The notes under the pieces were generated by a model. It ran no database searches. It was not told the origin of the DNA and worked only from the letters and a program-made list of their open reading frames with translations. DNA of 64,000 bases from Thalassotalea fonticola (GTDB lineage Bacteria > Pseudomonadota > Gammaproteobacteria > Enterobacterales > Alteromonadaceae): positions 4,464,001-4,528,000 of the forward strand of contig NZ_CP136600.1 in assembly GCF_032911225.1 (NCBI RefSeq). The letters are read 5' to 3'. Below, piece after piece: positions 1 to 10,007 of this stretch (its first letter is position 1; the number at the start of each line of letters is the position of its first letter). Both the position numbers and the translations under genes were made by a program.

Positions 1-717
1 GTGTGGAATAAGTCCAACAAATGCACTAGGTTCAGAAGCGATAATTTCTTTAATAGTATCAACTGAAACAACAAAGCCTAAACCATTACTGCCACCAGAC
101 TGAGAAAGTATATGACTTACAATACCAATAATATCGCCGTCTAAGTTAAACAAAGGACCACCTGAGTTACCTTGGTTAATTGATGCATCAGTTTGTAATA
201 AACGTGGTGTAATATTTGTACCTGGAATGGTTTCTCTGTCTCTAATCCCACTTAGGTAGCCAACAGATAAACTATGGCTTACGCCATAAGGTGCACCAAT
301 AGCAATAACTTGTTCGCCAATTGTGTAACCACCGTTGTCAGCAAGTTTTAAAGGTTTAATGCTATCAGGTATTTTTCTGGCGCGGATCATTGCCAGATCA
401 ATTAAGTTATCAACCCAAAGAACGTGGCCTGAAGTTTTACTACCATCGGTAAATATCACTTCAATGTTTGTGGCTCTGCCAACAACATGAGCTGCGGTTA
501 ATATATTACCTTCTTTGCTAATTATTGCGCCGGAGCCTAATGATTTACTCGATGTTTCTTTATAACTTACTTGCCCAGGTTTTGGATTTGCAATTGACGT
601 TACGTGTAATTCAACCACACCGTCATTAACTTTTTTGAAAAGTTGCTTTACTGAACTGTCAGCCTGAGCTGATAAAGATAAGAATACAAAAATACTTAAA
701 CAAAAAATACGGAACAT
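1..717 (-). CDS. S1C (HtrA/trypsin-like) exported serine protease, 3' end cut by window
   Basis: Reading the minus strand from the ATG at 717 gives an open frame to the window edge (239 codons, no stop), so the C-terminus is missing. The first 19 or so residues form a signal peptide (MFRIFCLSIFVFLSLSAQA), which points to the periplasm or beyond. The trypsin-like triad is visible: His77 in TAAHVV, Asp107 in IDLAMI and Ser185 in GNSGGP. These motifs and the spacing are typical of family S1C (DegP/DegQ/DegS-like) proteases. Whether a PDZ domain follows cannot be seen. The protein is probably a periplasmic quality-control or housekeeping protease. It could equally be one of the PDZ-less trypsin-2 proteins common in marine bacteria, so no gene symbol is given. 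Confidence 0.85.
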   Translation of the reverse strand, partial: MFRIFCLSIFVFLSLSAQADSSVKQLFKKVNDGVVELHVTSIANPKPGQVSYKETSSKSLGSGAIISKEGNILTAAHVVGRATNIEVIFTDGSKTSGHVLWVDNLIDLAMIRARKIPDSIKPLKLADNGGYTIGEQVIAIGAPYGVSHSLSVGYLSGIRDRETIPGTNITPRLLQTDASINQGNSGGPLFNLDGDIIGIVSHILSQSGGSNGLGFVVSVDTIKEIIASEPSAFVGLIPH

Positions 718-834
718 ATGTTTTCCAATTTGGGAACTGAAATTTGAGTGTACGTATTTTGTTAATAAAAGAAAGGAGTATTTCAGCTTGATATGTTTTT
801 TTTGATATGAAATTAACTTCTAATGAGGAGGAGT

Positions 835-876
835 TGAAAAAATTAAGGCTTTAATAAGATGATTAAAGCCTTAATG
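835..876 (-). terminator. Rho-independent terminator of srmB
   Basis: A perfect 13-bp inverted repeat (843-855 with 862-874, 6-nt loop) lies just downstream of the srmB stop. Read on the minus strand it is followed by a run of six T. Confidence 0.85.
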
Positions 877-894
877 AAATAAGAGTATCACTTA

Positions 895-2166
895 CTAACT
901 AGCAGATTTTTTTCTCGCCTTTTTCGCTTTCTTAGCCTTTTTAGCGGCTTTTGCTTTACGGGTTAGACCCGCATTTTTCTTAACGACTTTTTTGGTCTTA
1001 TTTTTTTTAACTGGAATTCTTGCTTCTTTATAAGCAGGTCGCAGCTCATCAATAACACGGCGACGCAGTATTTCTTCGGTAAAGCGTTCAATTTTACCAA
1101 CCGAAAGCATATCATGTGCTTCAACTAGTGAAATGGCTGTTCCTTTTTTACCTGCTCGCCCTGTACGGCCAATACGGTGTACATAAATGTCAGCTTTGCG
1201 CGGCATATCAAAGTTAATTACATGAGTTATGTCATCAATATCTAGGCCACGAGCTGCAACATCGGTCGCAATTAAGATGTTCACTTTGCCTGTTTTTACA
1301 CGAGATACTGCATTATTACGCTTGTCTTGCGGCATTTCACCTTCAAGCCATGCGTTACTCAATTCTTCACTTTGTAAAACCCCGGCAAGCATCTGTACTG
1401 TTTCGCGTTTGTTAGCAAACACAACCGCACGTTTAACATCTTTTTGTTTGAGGATATGGCAAAGCAACTTTAATTTATGTTCTTTGCTATCGGCTAAATG
1501 CAACCATTGGTGAGTTTTGGCTTTTTCTTTACGAGAAGGATCTGATTCAACAAATACAGGCTCGTTCAATAAGTCTTTCGAAAAACGAATAATTCCGGCA
1601 CCAGCTAAAGTTGCAGACAATAATAACGTTTGTTTTCTCCAGCGTGCTTCACCCGCAATACGATTGATACTGTCAGAAAAACCCATATCCAACATACGAT
1701 CTGCTTCATCTAACACTAATATTTCAATGTCTCTGGCATCAAATTGTTCGTTATCGATGTAATCCATTAATCGTCCAGGTGTCGCGATTAACATGTCAGT
1801 AGTTTGCGTTAAAATTTCTTTATGAGAACCATAATTTACACCACCGGTAATTAAGCCAATTTTGATGTCGGTAAATTCCGTTAATAATTCAGCCTGCTGA
1901 AATATTTGGGTGGCTAATTCTCTTGTTGGCGCAAGAATTAATACTCTAGGAAAGCCTGGCTTTGTTCTTGGGTAATCTAATAAATGCTGAGCACAAGGCA
2001 AAATAAACGCTGCAGTTTTACCTGTACCAGTTGGTGCAGATGCTAAAACATCTTTACCGGCCATGGCTTCTGGCAATACTAAATTTTGGATTGATGTTGG
2101 TTTTTTAAAGCCAGCCTTAACAGTACCGGCAACAAGTTCATCATCAAGATCAAATTGTTTAAACAT
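895..2166 (-). CDS. srmB: DEAD-box ATP-dependent RNA helicase SrmB
   Basis: The 423-residue protein has the full DEAD-box helicase core. Visible motifs are the Q motif near residues 5-28, Walker A APTGTGKT (44-51), PTREL (about 80-84), TPGR (129-132), DEAD (153-156), SAT (184-186) and the C-terminal HRIGRTGR. A strongly basic Lys/Ala/Arg-rich tail follows from about residue 385 and probably binds RNA. SrmB unwinds rRNA during early assembly of the 50S subunit. The N-terminus and overall length match the SrmB group better than RhlE or DeaD, but paralogue naming among these helicases is not certain. The gene is single, reads away from fldB and ends in its own terminator. Confidence 0.88.
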   Translation of the reverse strand: MFKQFDLDDELVAGTVKAGFKKPTSIQNLVLPEAMAGKDVLASAPTGTGKTAAFILPCAQHLLDYPRTKPGFPRVLILAPTRELATQIFQQAELLTEFTDIKIGLITGGVNYGSHKEILTQTTDMLIATPGRLMDYIDNEQFDARDIEILVLDEADRMLDMGFSDSINRIAGEARWRKQTLLLSATLAGAGIIRFSKDLLNEPVFVESDPSRKEKAKTHQWLHLADSKEHKLKLLCHILKQKDVKRAVVFANKRETVQMLAGVLQSEELSNAWLEGEMPQDKRNNAVSRVKTGKVNILIATDVAARGLDIDDITHVINFDMPRKADIYVHRIGRTGRAGKKGTAISLVEAHDMLSVGKIERFTEEILRRRVIDELRPAYKEARIPVKKNKTKKVVKKNAGLTRKAKAAKKAKKAKKARKKSAS

Positions 2167-2289
2167 GGAGTATAATTACCTTAGAGTCTTAATAGAGTTG
2201 TATTCGTTTCGAATGTAAAACGTATTCTATTATATAGTATATTTTATGAGCACTTAGCGATATTGTTTTTTATATTAACTTCGCGAGTA

Positions 2290-2811
2290 TTAAGCGAGCA
2301 GCTCACTCATTTCTTCAAGTATTTGTTCGGACCAATTCTCGATGCGTTGCTCAGATAAATCATATTGCGTTTCATCATCAAGCGATAGGCCAACAAAAAA
2401 ATCTTTATCTGGTGTTAGTGCCTTTGATTCTTCAAATTCATAACCTTGATTTGGCCAGTAGCCAATTATGTTGGCTCCTTGGGGAATGATTTGATCGTGC
2501 AACATCCCTAGTGCATCCTGAAACCATTGACCATAGCCCACTTGGTCACCTAAACCAAACAAAGCAACAATTTTGTCTTGTAAATTTAAGCTGGTAATAT
2601 CATCCCAGCTTGATTCCCAATCTTCTTGTAATTCACCAAAATCCCAAGTGGAAATTCCAAATATAATAATGTCGTATTGCAAACAATCAGATAATGGTAC
2701 ATCTTTAATGTTAAATATTTCAACAAGATCTGTACCCATCGCAGCCTGAATTTTTTCAGCCGCCATTTCGGTATAGCAAGTAGTTGAACCATAGAACAAA
2801 CCGATTTTCAT
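2290..2811 (-). CDS. fldB: Flavodoxin FldB
   Basis: This 173-residue protein has the length of E. coli FldB and resembles it throughout. The FMN phosphate-binding loop is GSTTCYTE near the N-terminus; the WDFGELQEDWE and GLGDQVGYGQWF segments are flavin-contacting loops of long-chain flavodoxins. It is a small cytoplasmic electron carrier using FMN. The gene stands divergent to dsbC-recJ-prfB-lysS, as in E. coli, although xerD, which normally sits in between, is absent. The start at 2811 is supported by an AGGAAAT ribosome-binding sequence. Confidence 0.93.
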   Translation of the reverse strand: MKIGLFYGSTTCYTEMAAEKIQAAMGTDLVEIFNIKDVPLSDCLQYDIIIFGISTWDFGELQEDWESSWDDITSLNLQDKIVALFGLGDQVGYGQWFQDALGMLHDQIIPQGANIIGYWPNQGYEFEESKALTPDKDFFVGLSLDDETQYDLSEQRIENWSEQILEEMSELLA

Positions 2812-3108
2812 TATGTTGATATTTCCTGTACTTTATTTGCCCGCGATTCTAACAGAAAATTCAGCTTAAGCTAAAGTGAAATACAGCTAAATGTTGGCAT
2901 TAATGAACTATAATGTGTTAATAACACGTTAATTTAGGTGTAAATAGGCAAAACTGTTATCAAATACTTTGGTTTATCTTGCATTTGATGGCATAAGTCA
3001 GTAATTTTACCCGCCTGAATCCGGTCTTATTTTTATGCGCTCTTGAACAATGGTAAGAGAACTCTAATAAATACAGTTAACACGGAAAGCATATTAGGAA
3101 TTGAAGTT

Positions 3109-3843
3109 ATGTTAAAAAAATTAATTGCAGTGGTAGTGACATCGTTTGTGTTGCTTACATTGCCAAGTCAAGCTGTTGAAAACAACGAAGCTAAAATCAA
3201 AGCAAGTTTAGGCAAGTTAGGTTTAGAAGTTGAGTCTATTGCTCCTTCTAAAATGGATAATTTATATGAAGCTTTTACTAACCAGGGCATGTTTTATACC
3301 AGCGCTGATGGTAAATTTTTAATTCAAGGTAAAGTTTACGAAATTTCAGCAGATGGCATCAGTAGTTTAACCGAAGAAAGTTTAGCTAAAGTTCGCATCG
3401 AAGGCATGGAAAAATTTGAAGGTTCAATGATTGTTTTTCCGGCGAAAGATGAAAAATATCAAATGACAGTATTTACCGATTTAACCTGTGGATATTGTCG
3501 TAAATTACATAACCAAATGGGATCATATAACGACTTAGGTATTACTGTTCGTTACTTGGCATACCCACGTGGTGGCCTACAAAGTCAATCTTTCTCTGAT
3601 ATTCGCAGTGTATGGTGTAGCGATGATCAACAAAGAGCGATGACGAATGCTAAAGGGGGCTCACAAGTAGAACAAAAGGTCTGTTCATTACCTGTTGCCG
3701 ATCAATACGATTTTGGTAAAAAAATCGGTGTTTCAGGCACCCCGGCAATTATGCTTGATGATGGCATGATGCTACCTGGATATAAAACACCAGAGCAAAT
3801 GCAACAAATATTTCAAAGCTATTCAGTGAAAAAATCAGGTTAA
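3109..3843 (+). CDS. dsbC: Thiol:disulfide interchange protein DsbC
   Basis: DsbC is the periplasmic disulfide isomerase that reshuffles wrong disulfides and is kept reduced by DsbD. The chosen ATG at 3109 begins a clear signal peptide (about 22 residues ending PSQA) and follows AGGAA; the open frame extends 22 codons upstream but without signal-peptide character. The mature protein has the N-terminal dimerisation domain (about 25-85) and a thioredoxin-like domain with the active site CGYC (127-130), a cis-Pro loop (GTPAIML) and a second Cys pair. The length (244) is near that of the family. The gene heads the dsbC-recJ-prfB-lysS series and is followed by its own terminator. Confidence 0.93.
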   Translation: MLKKLIAVVVTSFVLLTLPSQAVENNEAKIKASLGKLGLEVESIAPSKMDNLYEAFTNQGMFYTSADGKFLIQGKVYEISADGISSLTEESLAKVRIEGMEKFEGSMIVFPAKDEKYQMTVFTDLTCGYCRKLHNQMGSYNDLGITVRYLAYPRGGLQSQSFSDIRSVWCSDDQQRAMTNAKGGSQVEQKVCSLPVADQYDFGKKIGVSGTPAIMLDDGMMLPGYKTPEQMQQIFQSYSVKKSG

Positions 3844-3859
3844 TACAAATCCGTTTTTT

Positions 3860-3896
3860 ATGGTAAGGCGCCTCTTTGGCGCCTTACCTGCTTTTA
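3860..3896 (+). terminator. Terminator after dsbC
   Basis: An 11-bp perfect stem (3862-3872 with 3878-3888, TCTTT loop) is followed by a short T-rich tail, TGCTTTTA. It probably limits readthrough from dsbC into recJ. Confidence 0.7.
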
Positions 3897-3922
3897 CGAC
3901 TTTATAATTTGATTAATCCGTT

Positions 3923-3931
3923 TGGTATAAT
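3923..3931 (+). promoter_or_regulatory. Possible extended -10 promoter for recJ
   Basis: TG-G-TATAAT lies about 50 bp before the recJ start and after the dsbC terminator. No good -35 hexamer is seen at the usual distance, which is tolerated by extended -10 promoters. This is inference from the motif only. Confidence 0.4.
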
Positions 3932-3982
3932 AGATTAAATACGATACTCTAATACCACTTCACTGCTACATAGAACACCTTA

Positions 3983-5722
3983 ATGGACAAGCAAATCAGT
4001 CGACGTGCAATCTGCGACACTTCAACATTACCTGAACATTTACACCCTGTATTAAAGCAAATTTATGCATCTCGTGGCATTTCTTTGCCAAGTGAATTAG
4101 ATCAAGGCGCAGCAAGTATGCATAAGCCTTCACAATTAATGGGGTTAGATCTTGCCTGTGAATTATTATTTGCTGCCATTAAAGAAAATAAGCGCATTAT
4201 TGTAGTAGGTGATTTTGATGCTGATGGCGCAACATCAACAGCATTAATGATGCAAGGACTAAGCTTACTCGGTTCAACAAATCATGACTTCATCGTGCCG
4301 AATAGATTTGAATATGGTTATGGATTAACACCTGAAATAAGTGAAATAGCAGTTGCTCAAGGCGTTGACGTTATTGTTACCGTCGATAACGGCATAAGTT
4401 GCATTCCAGGGGTTGCCAAAGCAAAAGAGTTAGGTGCTATGGTGATAGTTACCGATCATCACTTACCGGGAAGTTCCTTACCTAATGCTGATGCCATTGT
4501 TAACCCGAACCAACATGGCTGTACTTTTCCGAGTAAAGCCTTGGCAGGGGTAGGGGTCGCGTTTTATTTGATGGCTGCACTTCGTCAAACAATGCGCAGC
4601 AATGGCTGGTTTGCAAGCAAGCAGATCCCAGAGCCAAATATGGCACAACTTCTCGATTTAGTTGCTTTAGGAACCGTCGCCGATGTGGTGAGTCTGGATC
4701 AGAACAACCGAATTTTGGTTGCTCAAGGTTTAAAGCGCATTAGAGCCGGTGCAACACGCCCGGGTATTCAGGCGTTAATTGAAATTGCCGGTAAAAACCA
4801 ACAAAAAATGGTTGCTAGTGATTTTGGTTTTGGATTAGGTCCAAGGTTAAATGCTGCAGGTCGTCTAGATGATATGGGGCTGGGTATTCAATGTTTACTC
4901 GAAACTGACTTAAATAAAGCCCGAGTAATGGCAAAAGATCTGGATGACTTAAACAAAACCCGCCGTGAAATTGAGCAGGGTATGCAGTTTGAGGCTGAAA
5001 ATGTACTTAAAAAGCTTAATTTTAATGACAGTAACTTGCCTTCTGCGTTGGCGTTATTTCAAGAGGATTGGCATCAAGGTGTTATCGGTATTGTTGCTGG
5101 GCGATTAAAAGAAAAGTACCATCGACCAACAGTTGTTTTTGCAAGTAGCAATCCTGACGACAATAGCGACACTGCTGAAATCAAGGGGTCGGCGCGCTCA
5201 ATTCCGGGGTTACATATTCGCGATTTATTAGAGCATATTGATTCACAACATCCGAATATCATATTAAAATTTGGCGGACATGCAATGGCTGCCGGACTTT
5301 CTATAAAACTTGCCGATTTTGACAAGTTTCAAACACTGCTTAATGAATATGCACAAAAGTGGTTAAGCGCAGAAATGCTACAAGGCAAGGTACTTTCTGA
5401 TGGCGAATTAGCAAAAGATGCCTTTAATTTAGAGTTTGCTAGCTTATTAAGAGAATCTGGACCTTGGGGGCAAAACTTTCCTGAGCCTGTGTTCGATAAC
5501 CATTTTAAAATTATTCAACAGCGAATTGTTGGTGAGAAGCACTTGAAACTCATGGTACAAATTGATGATTTAGCCATTGATGCTATCGCTTTTAATGTTG
5601 ACACATCTCTTTGGCCTAATAATCAATGTGAGTGGGTACACTTGGCGTATAAACTCGACATTAATGAGTTTAGGGGCAAGCAAACTGTGCAGCTTTTAGT
5701 GGATCATATTGAAGCTGCTTAA
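3983..5722 (+). CDS. recJ: Single-stranded-DNA-specific exonuclease RecJ
   Basis: RecJ degrades single-stranded DNA 5' to 3' in RecF-pathway recombination, mismatch repair and base-excision repair. The 579-residue protein is the family's usual length. DHH-family metal-binding motifs are present in order: GDFDADGATST (near residue 80), VTVDNGIS (near 134), VTDHHLPG (near 155) and the DHHA1 segment with KFGGHAMAAGL in the C-terminal half, followed by the OB-like C-terminal domain. The gene sits between dsbC and prfB as in E. coli. Confidence 0.96.
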   Translation: MDKQISRRAICDTSTLPEHLHPVLKQIYASRGISLPSELDQGAASMHKPSQLMGLDLACELLFAAIKENKRIIVVGDFDADGATSTALMMQGLSLLGSTNHDFIVPNRFEYGYGLTPEISEIAVAQGVDVIVTVDNGISCIPGVAKAKELGAMVIVTDHHLPGSSLPNADAIVNPNQHGCTFPSKALAGVGVAFYLMAALRQTMRSNGWFASKQIPEPNMAQLLDLVALGTVADVVSLDQNNRILVAQGLKRIRAGATRPGIQALIEIAGKNQQKMVASDFGFGLGPRLNAAGRLDDMGLGIQCLLETDLNKARVMAKDLDDLNKTRREIEQGMQFEAENVLKKLNFNDSNLPSALALFQEDWHQGVIGIVAGRLKEKYHRPTVVFASSNPDDNSDTAEIKGSARSIPGLHIRDLLEHIDSQHPNIILKFGGHAMAAGLSIKLADFDKFQTLLNEYAQKWLSAEMLQGKVLSDGELAKDAFNLEFASLLRESGPWGQNFPEPVFDNHFKIIQQRIVGEKHLKLMVQIDDLAIDAIAFNVDTSLWPNNQCEWVHLAYKLDINEFRGKQTVQLLVDHIEAA

Positions 5723-5831
5723 AACAGCCCTACGAAAAATCACAAAGATATCGCTCTGCTCTTTTATGTAGGGCGTTATTACGCTACAATGCGCGACTAT
5801 TTTTCTAAGTTTTTGAGCTAAGTTTTTATTG

Positions 5832-6930
5832 ATGTTTGAAGTCAATCCTTTACATAACCAAATCAAAGACATTCGCGAACGCACTGATGTGCTTCGGGGG
5901 TACCTTTGACTATGACCAAAAAGCTGAACGTTTAACCGAAGTTAATCGTGAATTAGAATTACCTGATGTATGGAACGAACCTGAGCGCGCACAAGCGCTG
6001 GGTAAAGAACGTTCGTCATTAGAGCTTATTGTAAAAACTATCGATGATATGGATAGCGGATGTGAAGATGTTAGCGAATTAATCGAACTTGCTGTTGAAG
6101 AAGATGACGAAGAAACGTTAAATGAAGCAACCGATGAACTTATTGGCCTAGAAGCTCAATTAGCGAAGTTAGAATTTCGCCGAATGTTTAGTGGTGAGCA
6201 AGACGCAAATAATTGTTATCTTGATATTCAATCAGGCTCTGGCGGCACTGAAGCACAAGATTGGGCACAAATGATCCAGCGTATGTTTTTACGTTGGGGT
6301 GATGCAAAAGGCTTTAAAGTTGAAGTGTTAGAAGAAACTGATGGTGATGTCGCTGGTATTAAAGGCTGTACTATTAAGTTTTCAGGTGAGTATGCCTATG
6401 GTTGGTTACGTACCGAAACAGGTGTACATAGATTAGTGCGAAAGTCACCGTTTGATTCCAGTGGTAAGCGTCATACGTCATTTGCCTCTGCCTTTGTTTA
6501 CCCAGAGATAGACGATGATATTGAAATTGATATCAATCCAGCTGATTTACGTATTGATACGTTTAGAGCATCTGGCGCCGGTGGGCAGCATGTTAATAAA
6601 ACCGACTCGGCGATTCGTATTACCCATGTTCCTACTAATGCGGTGGTGAGTTGTCAAGCCGACCGCTCGCAACATAAAAACAGAGCTACGGCAATGAAGC
6701 TGTTAAAAGCTAAATTGTATGAGCTTGAAATACAAAAACAAAACGCTGATAAACAAACCTTAGAAGATGGCAAATCAGATATAGGGTGGGGCAGTCAAAT
6801 TCGTTCCTACGTGCTTGATGATAGCCGCATTAAAGATTTACGAACTGGGGTTGAGTCGCGTAATACGCAATCGGTACTCGACGGCAGCTTAGATCAATTT
6901 ATTGAAGCCAGCTTAAAATTTGGCCTGTAA
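5832..6930 (+). CDS. prfB: Peptide chain release factor 2 (RF2), with programmed +1 frameshift
   Basis: RF2 reads UGA and UAA stop codons and triggers release of the finished peptide. Translation starts at the ATG at 5832 ([10 protein letters not shown]), runs 25 codons to an in-frame TGA at 5907-5909, and must shift +1 so that GAC at 5908 is read next. The mature product is therefore 365 residues, the E. coli length: join 5832-5906 and 5908-6930. A naive open frame beginning at 5836 gives a false N-terminus. The downstream frame carries the SPF stop-codon-recognition tripeptide (in RKSPFDSSG) and the GGQ peptidyl-hydrolysis motif (in SGAGGQHVN). The gene is followed by lysS 38 bp on, as in E. 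coli, so the two are probably co-transcribed. Synthesis is self-regulated: low RF2 favours the shift. Confidence 0.97.
5896..5910 (+). promoter_or_regulatory. RF2 programmed +1 frameshift site
   Basis: GGGGG (5896-5900, internal Shine-Dalgarno) is followed after three bases by CTT TGA C, the classical slippery Leu codon plus UGA with a C in the fourth position. The arrangement equals the E. coli prfB site. Confidence 0.95.
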
Positions 6931-6968
6931 GAACAAATTAAGAATTTACGTAATACTGAGAAATTAAA

Positions 6969-8507
6969 ATGACAGAACAAGCTAAAGACGAAAACAAATT
7001 AATCGCTGAACGTCGCGGTAAATTAGACAACATTCGTGAAAACTGCCCAGCTAATGGCCACCCAAATGATTTTAATCGTGAGCATTACGCTGCCGATATT
7101 CAAGCTGAACATGGTGATAAAACCAAAGAAGAGCTGGAAGAGTTACAAGTAACTTATGCTGTAGCTGGTCGAGTGATGGCTAAGCGTGGCCCGTTCTTAG
7201 TGTTACAGGATATGTCTGGCCGCATTCAAGCTTACGCTGAAAAGGCCGTACAAAAAGATATTAAAGCGCGCTGGGGCTTATTAGATATTGGCGACATTAT
7301 CGGTGTTAAAGGTGTGCTACATAAATCAGGTAAAGGCGATTTGTATGTGAATATGGAAGAATATTCACTATTAACTAAGTCATTACGTCCATTACCAGAA
7401 AAATTCCACGGTTTGTCAGATCAAGAAATGAAATATCGTCAGCGTTATGTTGATTTGATCATTAACGAAAAAACTCGTGATACCTTCCAAGTGCGTTCAC
7501 AAATAGTTAGCGGTATCCGTAACTTCTTAACTGAACGTGGTTTTATGGAAGTTGAAACGCCAATGCTACAAGTGATCCCTGGTGGCGCAACGGCCAAGCC
7601 ATTTGAAACATTCCACAATGCATTAGACATTGATATGTTCTTGCGTATTGCACCAGAGCTTTATCTTAAGCGTTTAGTGGTTGGTGGTTTTGAAAAAGTA
7701 TTCGAAATTAACCGTAACTTCCGTAATGAAGGTTTGTCTACTCGTCATAACCCAGAATTCACTATGATCGAATTCTATCAGGCATACGCTGATTACAACG
7801 ACTTAATGAACCTTACCGAAGACATGTTACGTACATTGGCAGAAAATGTAATGGGTAATTCAGTTATTCGTAATACAGTTAAAAATGCTGAAGGCGAAGT
7901 GACTGAAGAGAAGTTCTACGATTTCGGCCAACCATTTGAGCGTTTATCTATGATGGATGCAGTCATTAAACATGGTCCTCACTTAGATGCAGATGTAATT
8001 AAAGATCCTGAAGGTCGTTTTGACGAGCTTAAAGCAATTGCTAAACAAGTAGGCGTTAAAGAGCCTGAAGGTAAAAACGTTTGGGGCCCTGGTAAGTACT
8101 TATGTGAGATCTTCGAAGAAGTTGCTGAGCATAAACTTGATCAACCTACTTTCATTACAGAGTACCCTTGGGAAGTATCACCACTTGCTCGTCGTAATGA
8201 TGACAACTCATTCATCACAGACCGTTTCGAATTCTTCGTTGGCGGCCGTGAATTAGCAAATGGTTTCTCTGAGCTTAACGATGCTGAAGATCAAGCCGCT
8301 CGCTTTAAAAAGCAAGTTGAAGAAAAAGATGCTGGCGATGATGAAGCAATGCACTTTGATGAAGACTACATCACGGCCCTTGAGTATGGTTTACCACCAA
8401 CTGCAGGTGAAGGTATCGGTATTGATCGCTTAGTTATGTTATTTACTGACTCTCCAACAATTAAAGACGTTATTTTATTCCCACATATGCGTCCTGTTGC
8501 TGAATAA
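6969..8507 (+). CDS. lysS: Lysyl-tRNA synthetase, class II
   Basis: This enzyme charges tRNA-Lys with lysine using ATP in the cytoplasm. The 512-residue protein has the OB-fold anticodon-binding domain (about 55-160) and the class II catalytic core: motif 1 around [10 protein letters not shown], motif 2 in [15 protein letters not shown] and motif 3 in [12 protein letters not shown] near the C-terminus. The length matches E. coli LysS (about 505). It lies directly downstream of prfB and ends at a strong terminator. Confidence 0.97.
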   Translation: MTEQAKDENKLIAERRGKLDNIRENCPANGHPNDFNREHYAADIQAEHGDKTKEELEELQVTYAVAGRVMAKRGPFLVLQDMSGRIQAYAEKAVQKDIKARWGLLDIGDIIGVKGVLHKSGKGDLYVNMEEYSLLTKSLRPLPEKFHGLSDQEMKYRQRYVDLIINEKTRDTFQVRSQIVSGIRNFLTERGFMEVETPMLQVIPGGATAKPFETFHNALDIDMFLRIAPELYLKRLVVGGFEKVFEINRNFRNEGLSTRHNPEFTMIEFYQAYADYNDLMNLTEDMLRTLAENVMGNSVIRNTVKNAEGEVTEEKFYDFGQPFERLSMMDAVIKHGPHLDADVIKDPEGRFDELKAIAKQVGVKEPEGKNVWGPGKYLCEIFEEVAEHKLDQPTFITEYPWEVSPLARRNDDNSFITDRFEFFVGGRELANGFSELNDAEDQAARFKKQVEEKDAGDDEAMHFDEDYITALEYGLPPTAGEGIGIDRLVMLFTDSPTIKDVILFPHMRPVAE

Positions 8508-8527
8508 ATAGGTATAACCGTAAATTG

Positions 8528-8556
8528 AAAAAAACCACCGCAGGGTGGTTTTTTTA
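8528..8556 (+). terminator. Terminator after lysS, probably bidirectional
   Basis: The stem CCACC/GGTGG (8535-8539, 8544-8548) is extended by A-T pairs on both sides, so a T run follows the hairpin on either strand. It can serve lysS and also the converging sugar dehydrogenase gene. Confidence 0.85.
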
Positions 8557-8654
8557 TGCCTAATAACTAGAATGATGCGTTAGCTTTCACTATCTGCTTA
8601 TTTAAACCGCTAATATGACTTAGAAAATTCGGCAGATTTCCCTTATCAAGGAGA

Positions 8655-9791
8655 TTACGTTTCAGGTACTAACTTATAAATTCCCTGCCCATCAACAGCA
8701 ACGTAAATGTAACCATCTGGACCCTGTTTAATATTCCTAACACGAGTAAGCTTATCTTTAACTATCTCTTCTTTGACAACGTTATTGCCATCCAAAGTTA
8801 ACATGACCACATAACCAAACTTCAATGAGCCTATAAGTACATTCCCCTGCCATTGAGGATATTTATCACTGGTAACAAACGCCATACCTGATGGCGCTAT
8901 TGATGGATCCCAGTACCACAACGGTTGTTCCATGCCTTCCTTTTTGGTTAAGTCGGTGAATGATGTACCTGAGTAATTAATACCGTAGCTAATTTCTGGC
9001 CAACCATAATTTTTACTTTTGCCGATGATATTAACTTCATCGCCGCCACGGGGTCCGTGTTCATGAGTCCAGATTTCACCTGTGACGGGATGCTTTGCCA
9101 TACCTTGAGGGTTTCGGTGACCATAGGAGTAAATAGCTTTTTTAGAAAGACTATTCTTAATGAATGGGTTGTCAGCAGGAATGCGGCCATCCGCATGCAA
9201 TCGATATACTTTACCTGCATCACGATTAATATCCTGTGGATTAACATCTCTTTGCCCTCTGTCACCAATTGAGAAATATAAATAGCCTTGGTTATCAAAT
9301 GCTAACCGACTGCCAAAGTGAACACCTTTATCGCTATAAGCGTCAGCAATATATATATCTTCTTGCTCTGTTAACGCCATACCTTTTAATTTAGCGCGCA
9401 TGATGGCGGTGCTCTTACTTCCTTTACCGTCAGCTTTGGCATAAGAAATATAAATCCAGCCATTATTGACATATTCAGGGTGTAAAACTATATCAAGCAA
9501 ACCACCTTGTCCGCCTGCTTCGATATCTGGTAAGCCGGAAATTTTATCGGCTTTGAGCTTTCCTTGCTTCACTACTTTTAACTCACCACTGCGCATAGTA
9601 ATTAACAAGTCGCCATTTGGTAACCAAGCCATTCCCCAAGGTATCCCAGAATCTTCGATGTATAACTGTGCATTAAACTTTTGGCTTGATTTACTCATTT
9701 GTATTTCACCCTTATCAAAAGAGTTTGTCCAAAATGGAGTAAATGCAATGCAAGCGATTAAAGGTAAAAGAGCTTTTCGTATCAGTGACAT
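8655..9791 (-). CDS. PQQ-dependent soluble aldose sugar dehydrogenase (YliI type)
   Basis: The protein is a six-bladed beta-propeller of the glucose/sorbosone dehydrogenase family, which oxidises aldose sugars in the periplasm using pyrroloquinoline quinone. Family motifs seen are PWGMAWLPNGDLLIT near the N-terminus, GGQGGLLDI, SIGDRGQRDVNPQDI, YSYGHRNPQG and EHGPRGGDEVN, followed by the terminal VRNIKQGPDGYIYVAVD blade. I chose the ATG at 9791 because it begins a signal peptide (MSLIRKALLPLIACIAF); the open frame continues upstream to an ATG at 9878 with no export signal there. Length from 9791 is 378 residues, close to E. coli YliI. No PQQ synthesis genes are in the window. The gene is single and convergent with lysS. 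Confidence 0.87.
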   Translation of the reverse strand: MSLIRKALLPLIACIAFTPFWTNSFDKGEIQMSKSSQKFNAQLYIEDSGIPWGMAWLPNGDLLITMRSGELKVVKQGKLKADKISGLPDIEAGGQGGLLDIVLHPEYVNNGWIYISYAKADGKGSKSTAIMRAKLKGMALTEQEDIYIADAYSDKGVHFGSRLAFDNQGYLYFSIGDRGQRDVNPQDINRDAGKVYRLHADGRIPADNPFIKNSLSKKAIYSYGHRNPQGMAKHPVTGEIWTHEHGPRGGDEVNIIGKSKNYGWPEISYGINYSGTSFTDLTKKEGMEQPLWYWDPSIAPSGMAFVTSDKYPQWQGNVLIGSLKFGYVVMLTLDGNNVVKEEIVKDKLTRVRNIKQGPDGYIYVAVDGQGIYKLVPET

Positions 9792-10007
9792 TGTATTTCT
9801 ATATTTATATATTAAACCTTGATCATAATAGTCAATTCCGTCGTGATTGAAAACTAAACTCAAGTTAAATTGGTTCATCTCTTTTATACGTTTGTATTGG
9901 CAGGGGAAATAACGTAATTTAAGTAGAGCCTAAGGGCAACAAAGAGCGATAACTAGTCGTTGAATAACGGAATTTTTCCACTTATTAAAACTATGGCAAG
10001 GATGCAT

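Noticed and set aside
5836..5907. Alternative prfB N-terminus from an ATG at 5836
   Set aside because: It is the out-of-frame reading upstream of the RF2 frameshift site; the in-frame start at 5832 plus +1 shift gives the family N-terminus.
9466..9822. 118-codon plus-strand frame opposite the sugar dehydrogenase
   Set aside because: It is fully antisense to conserved propeller sequence and shows no coding features of its own.
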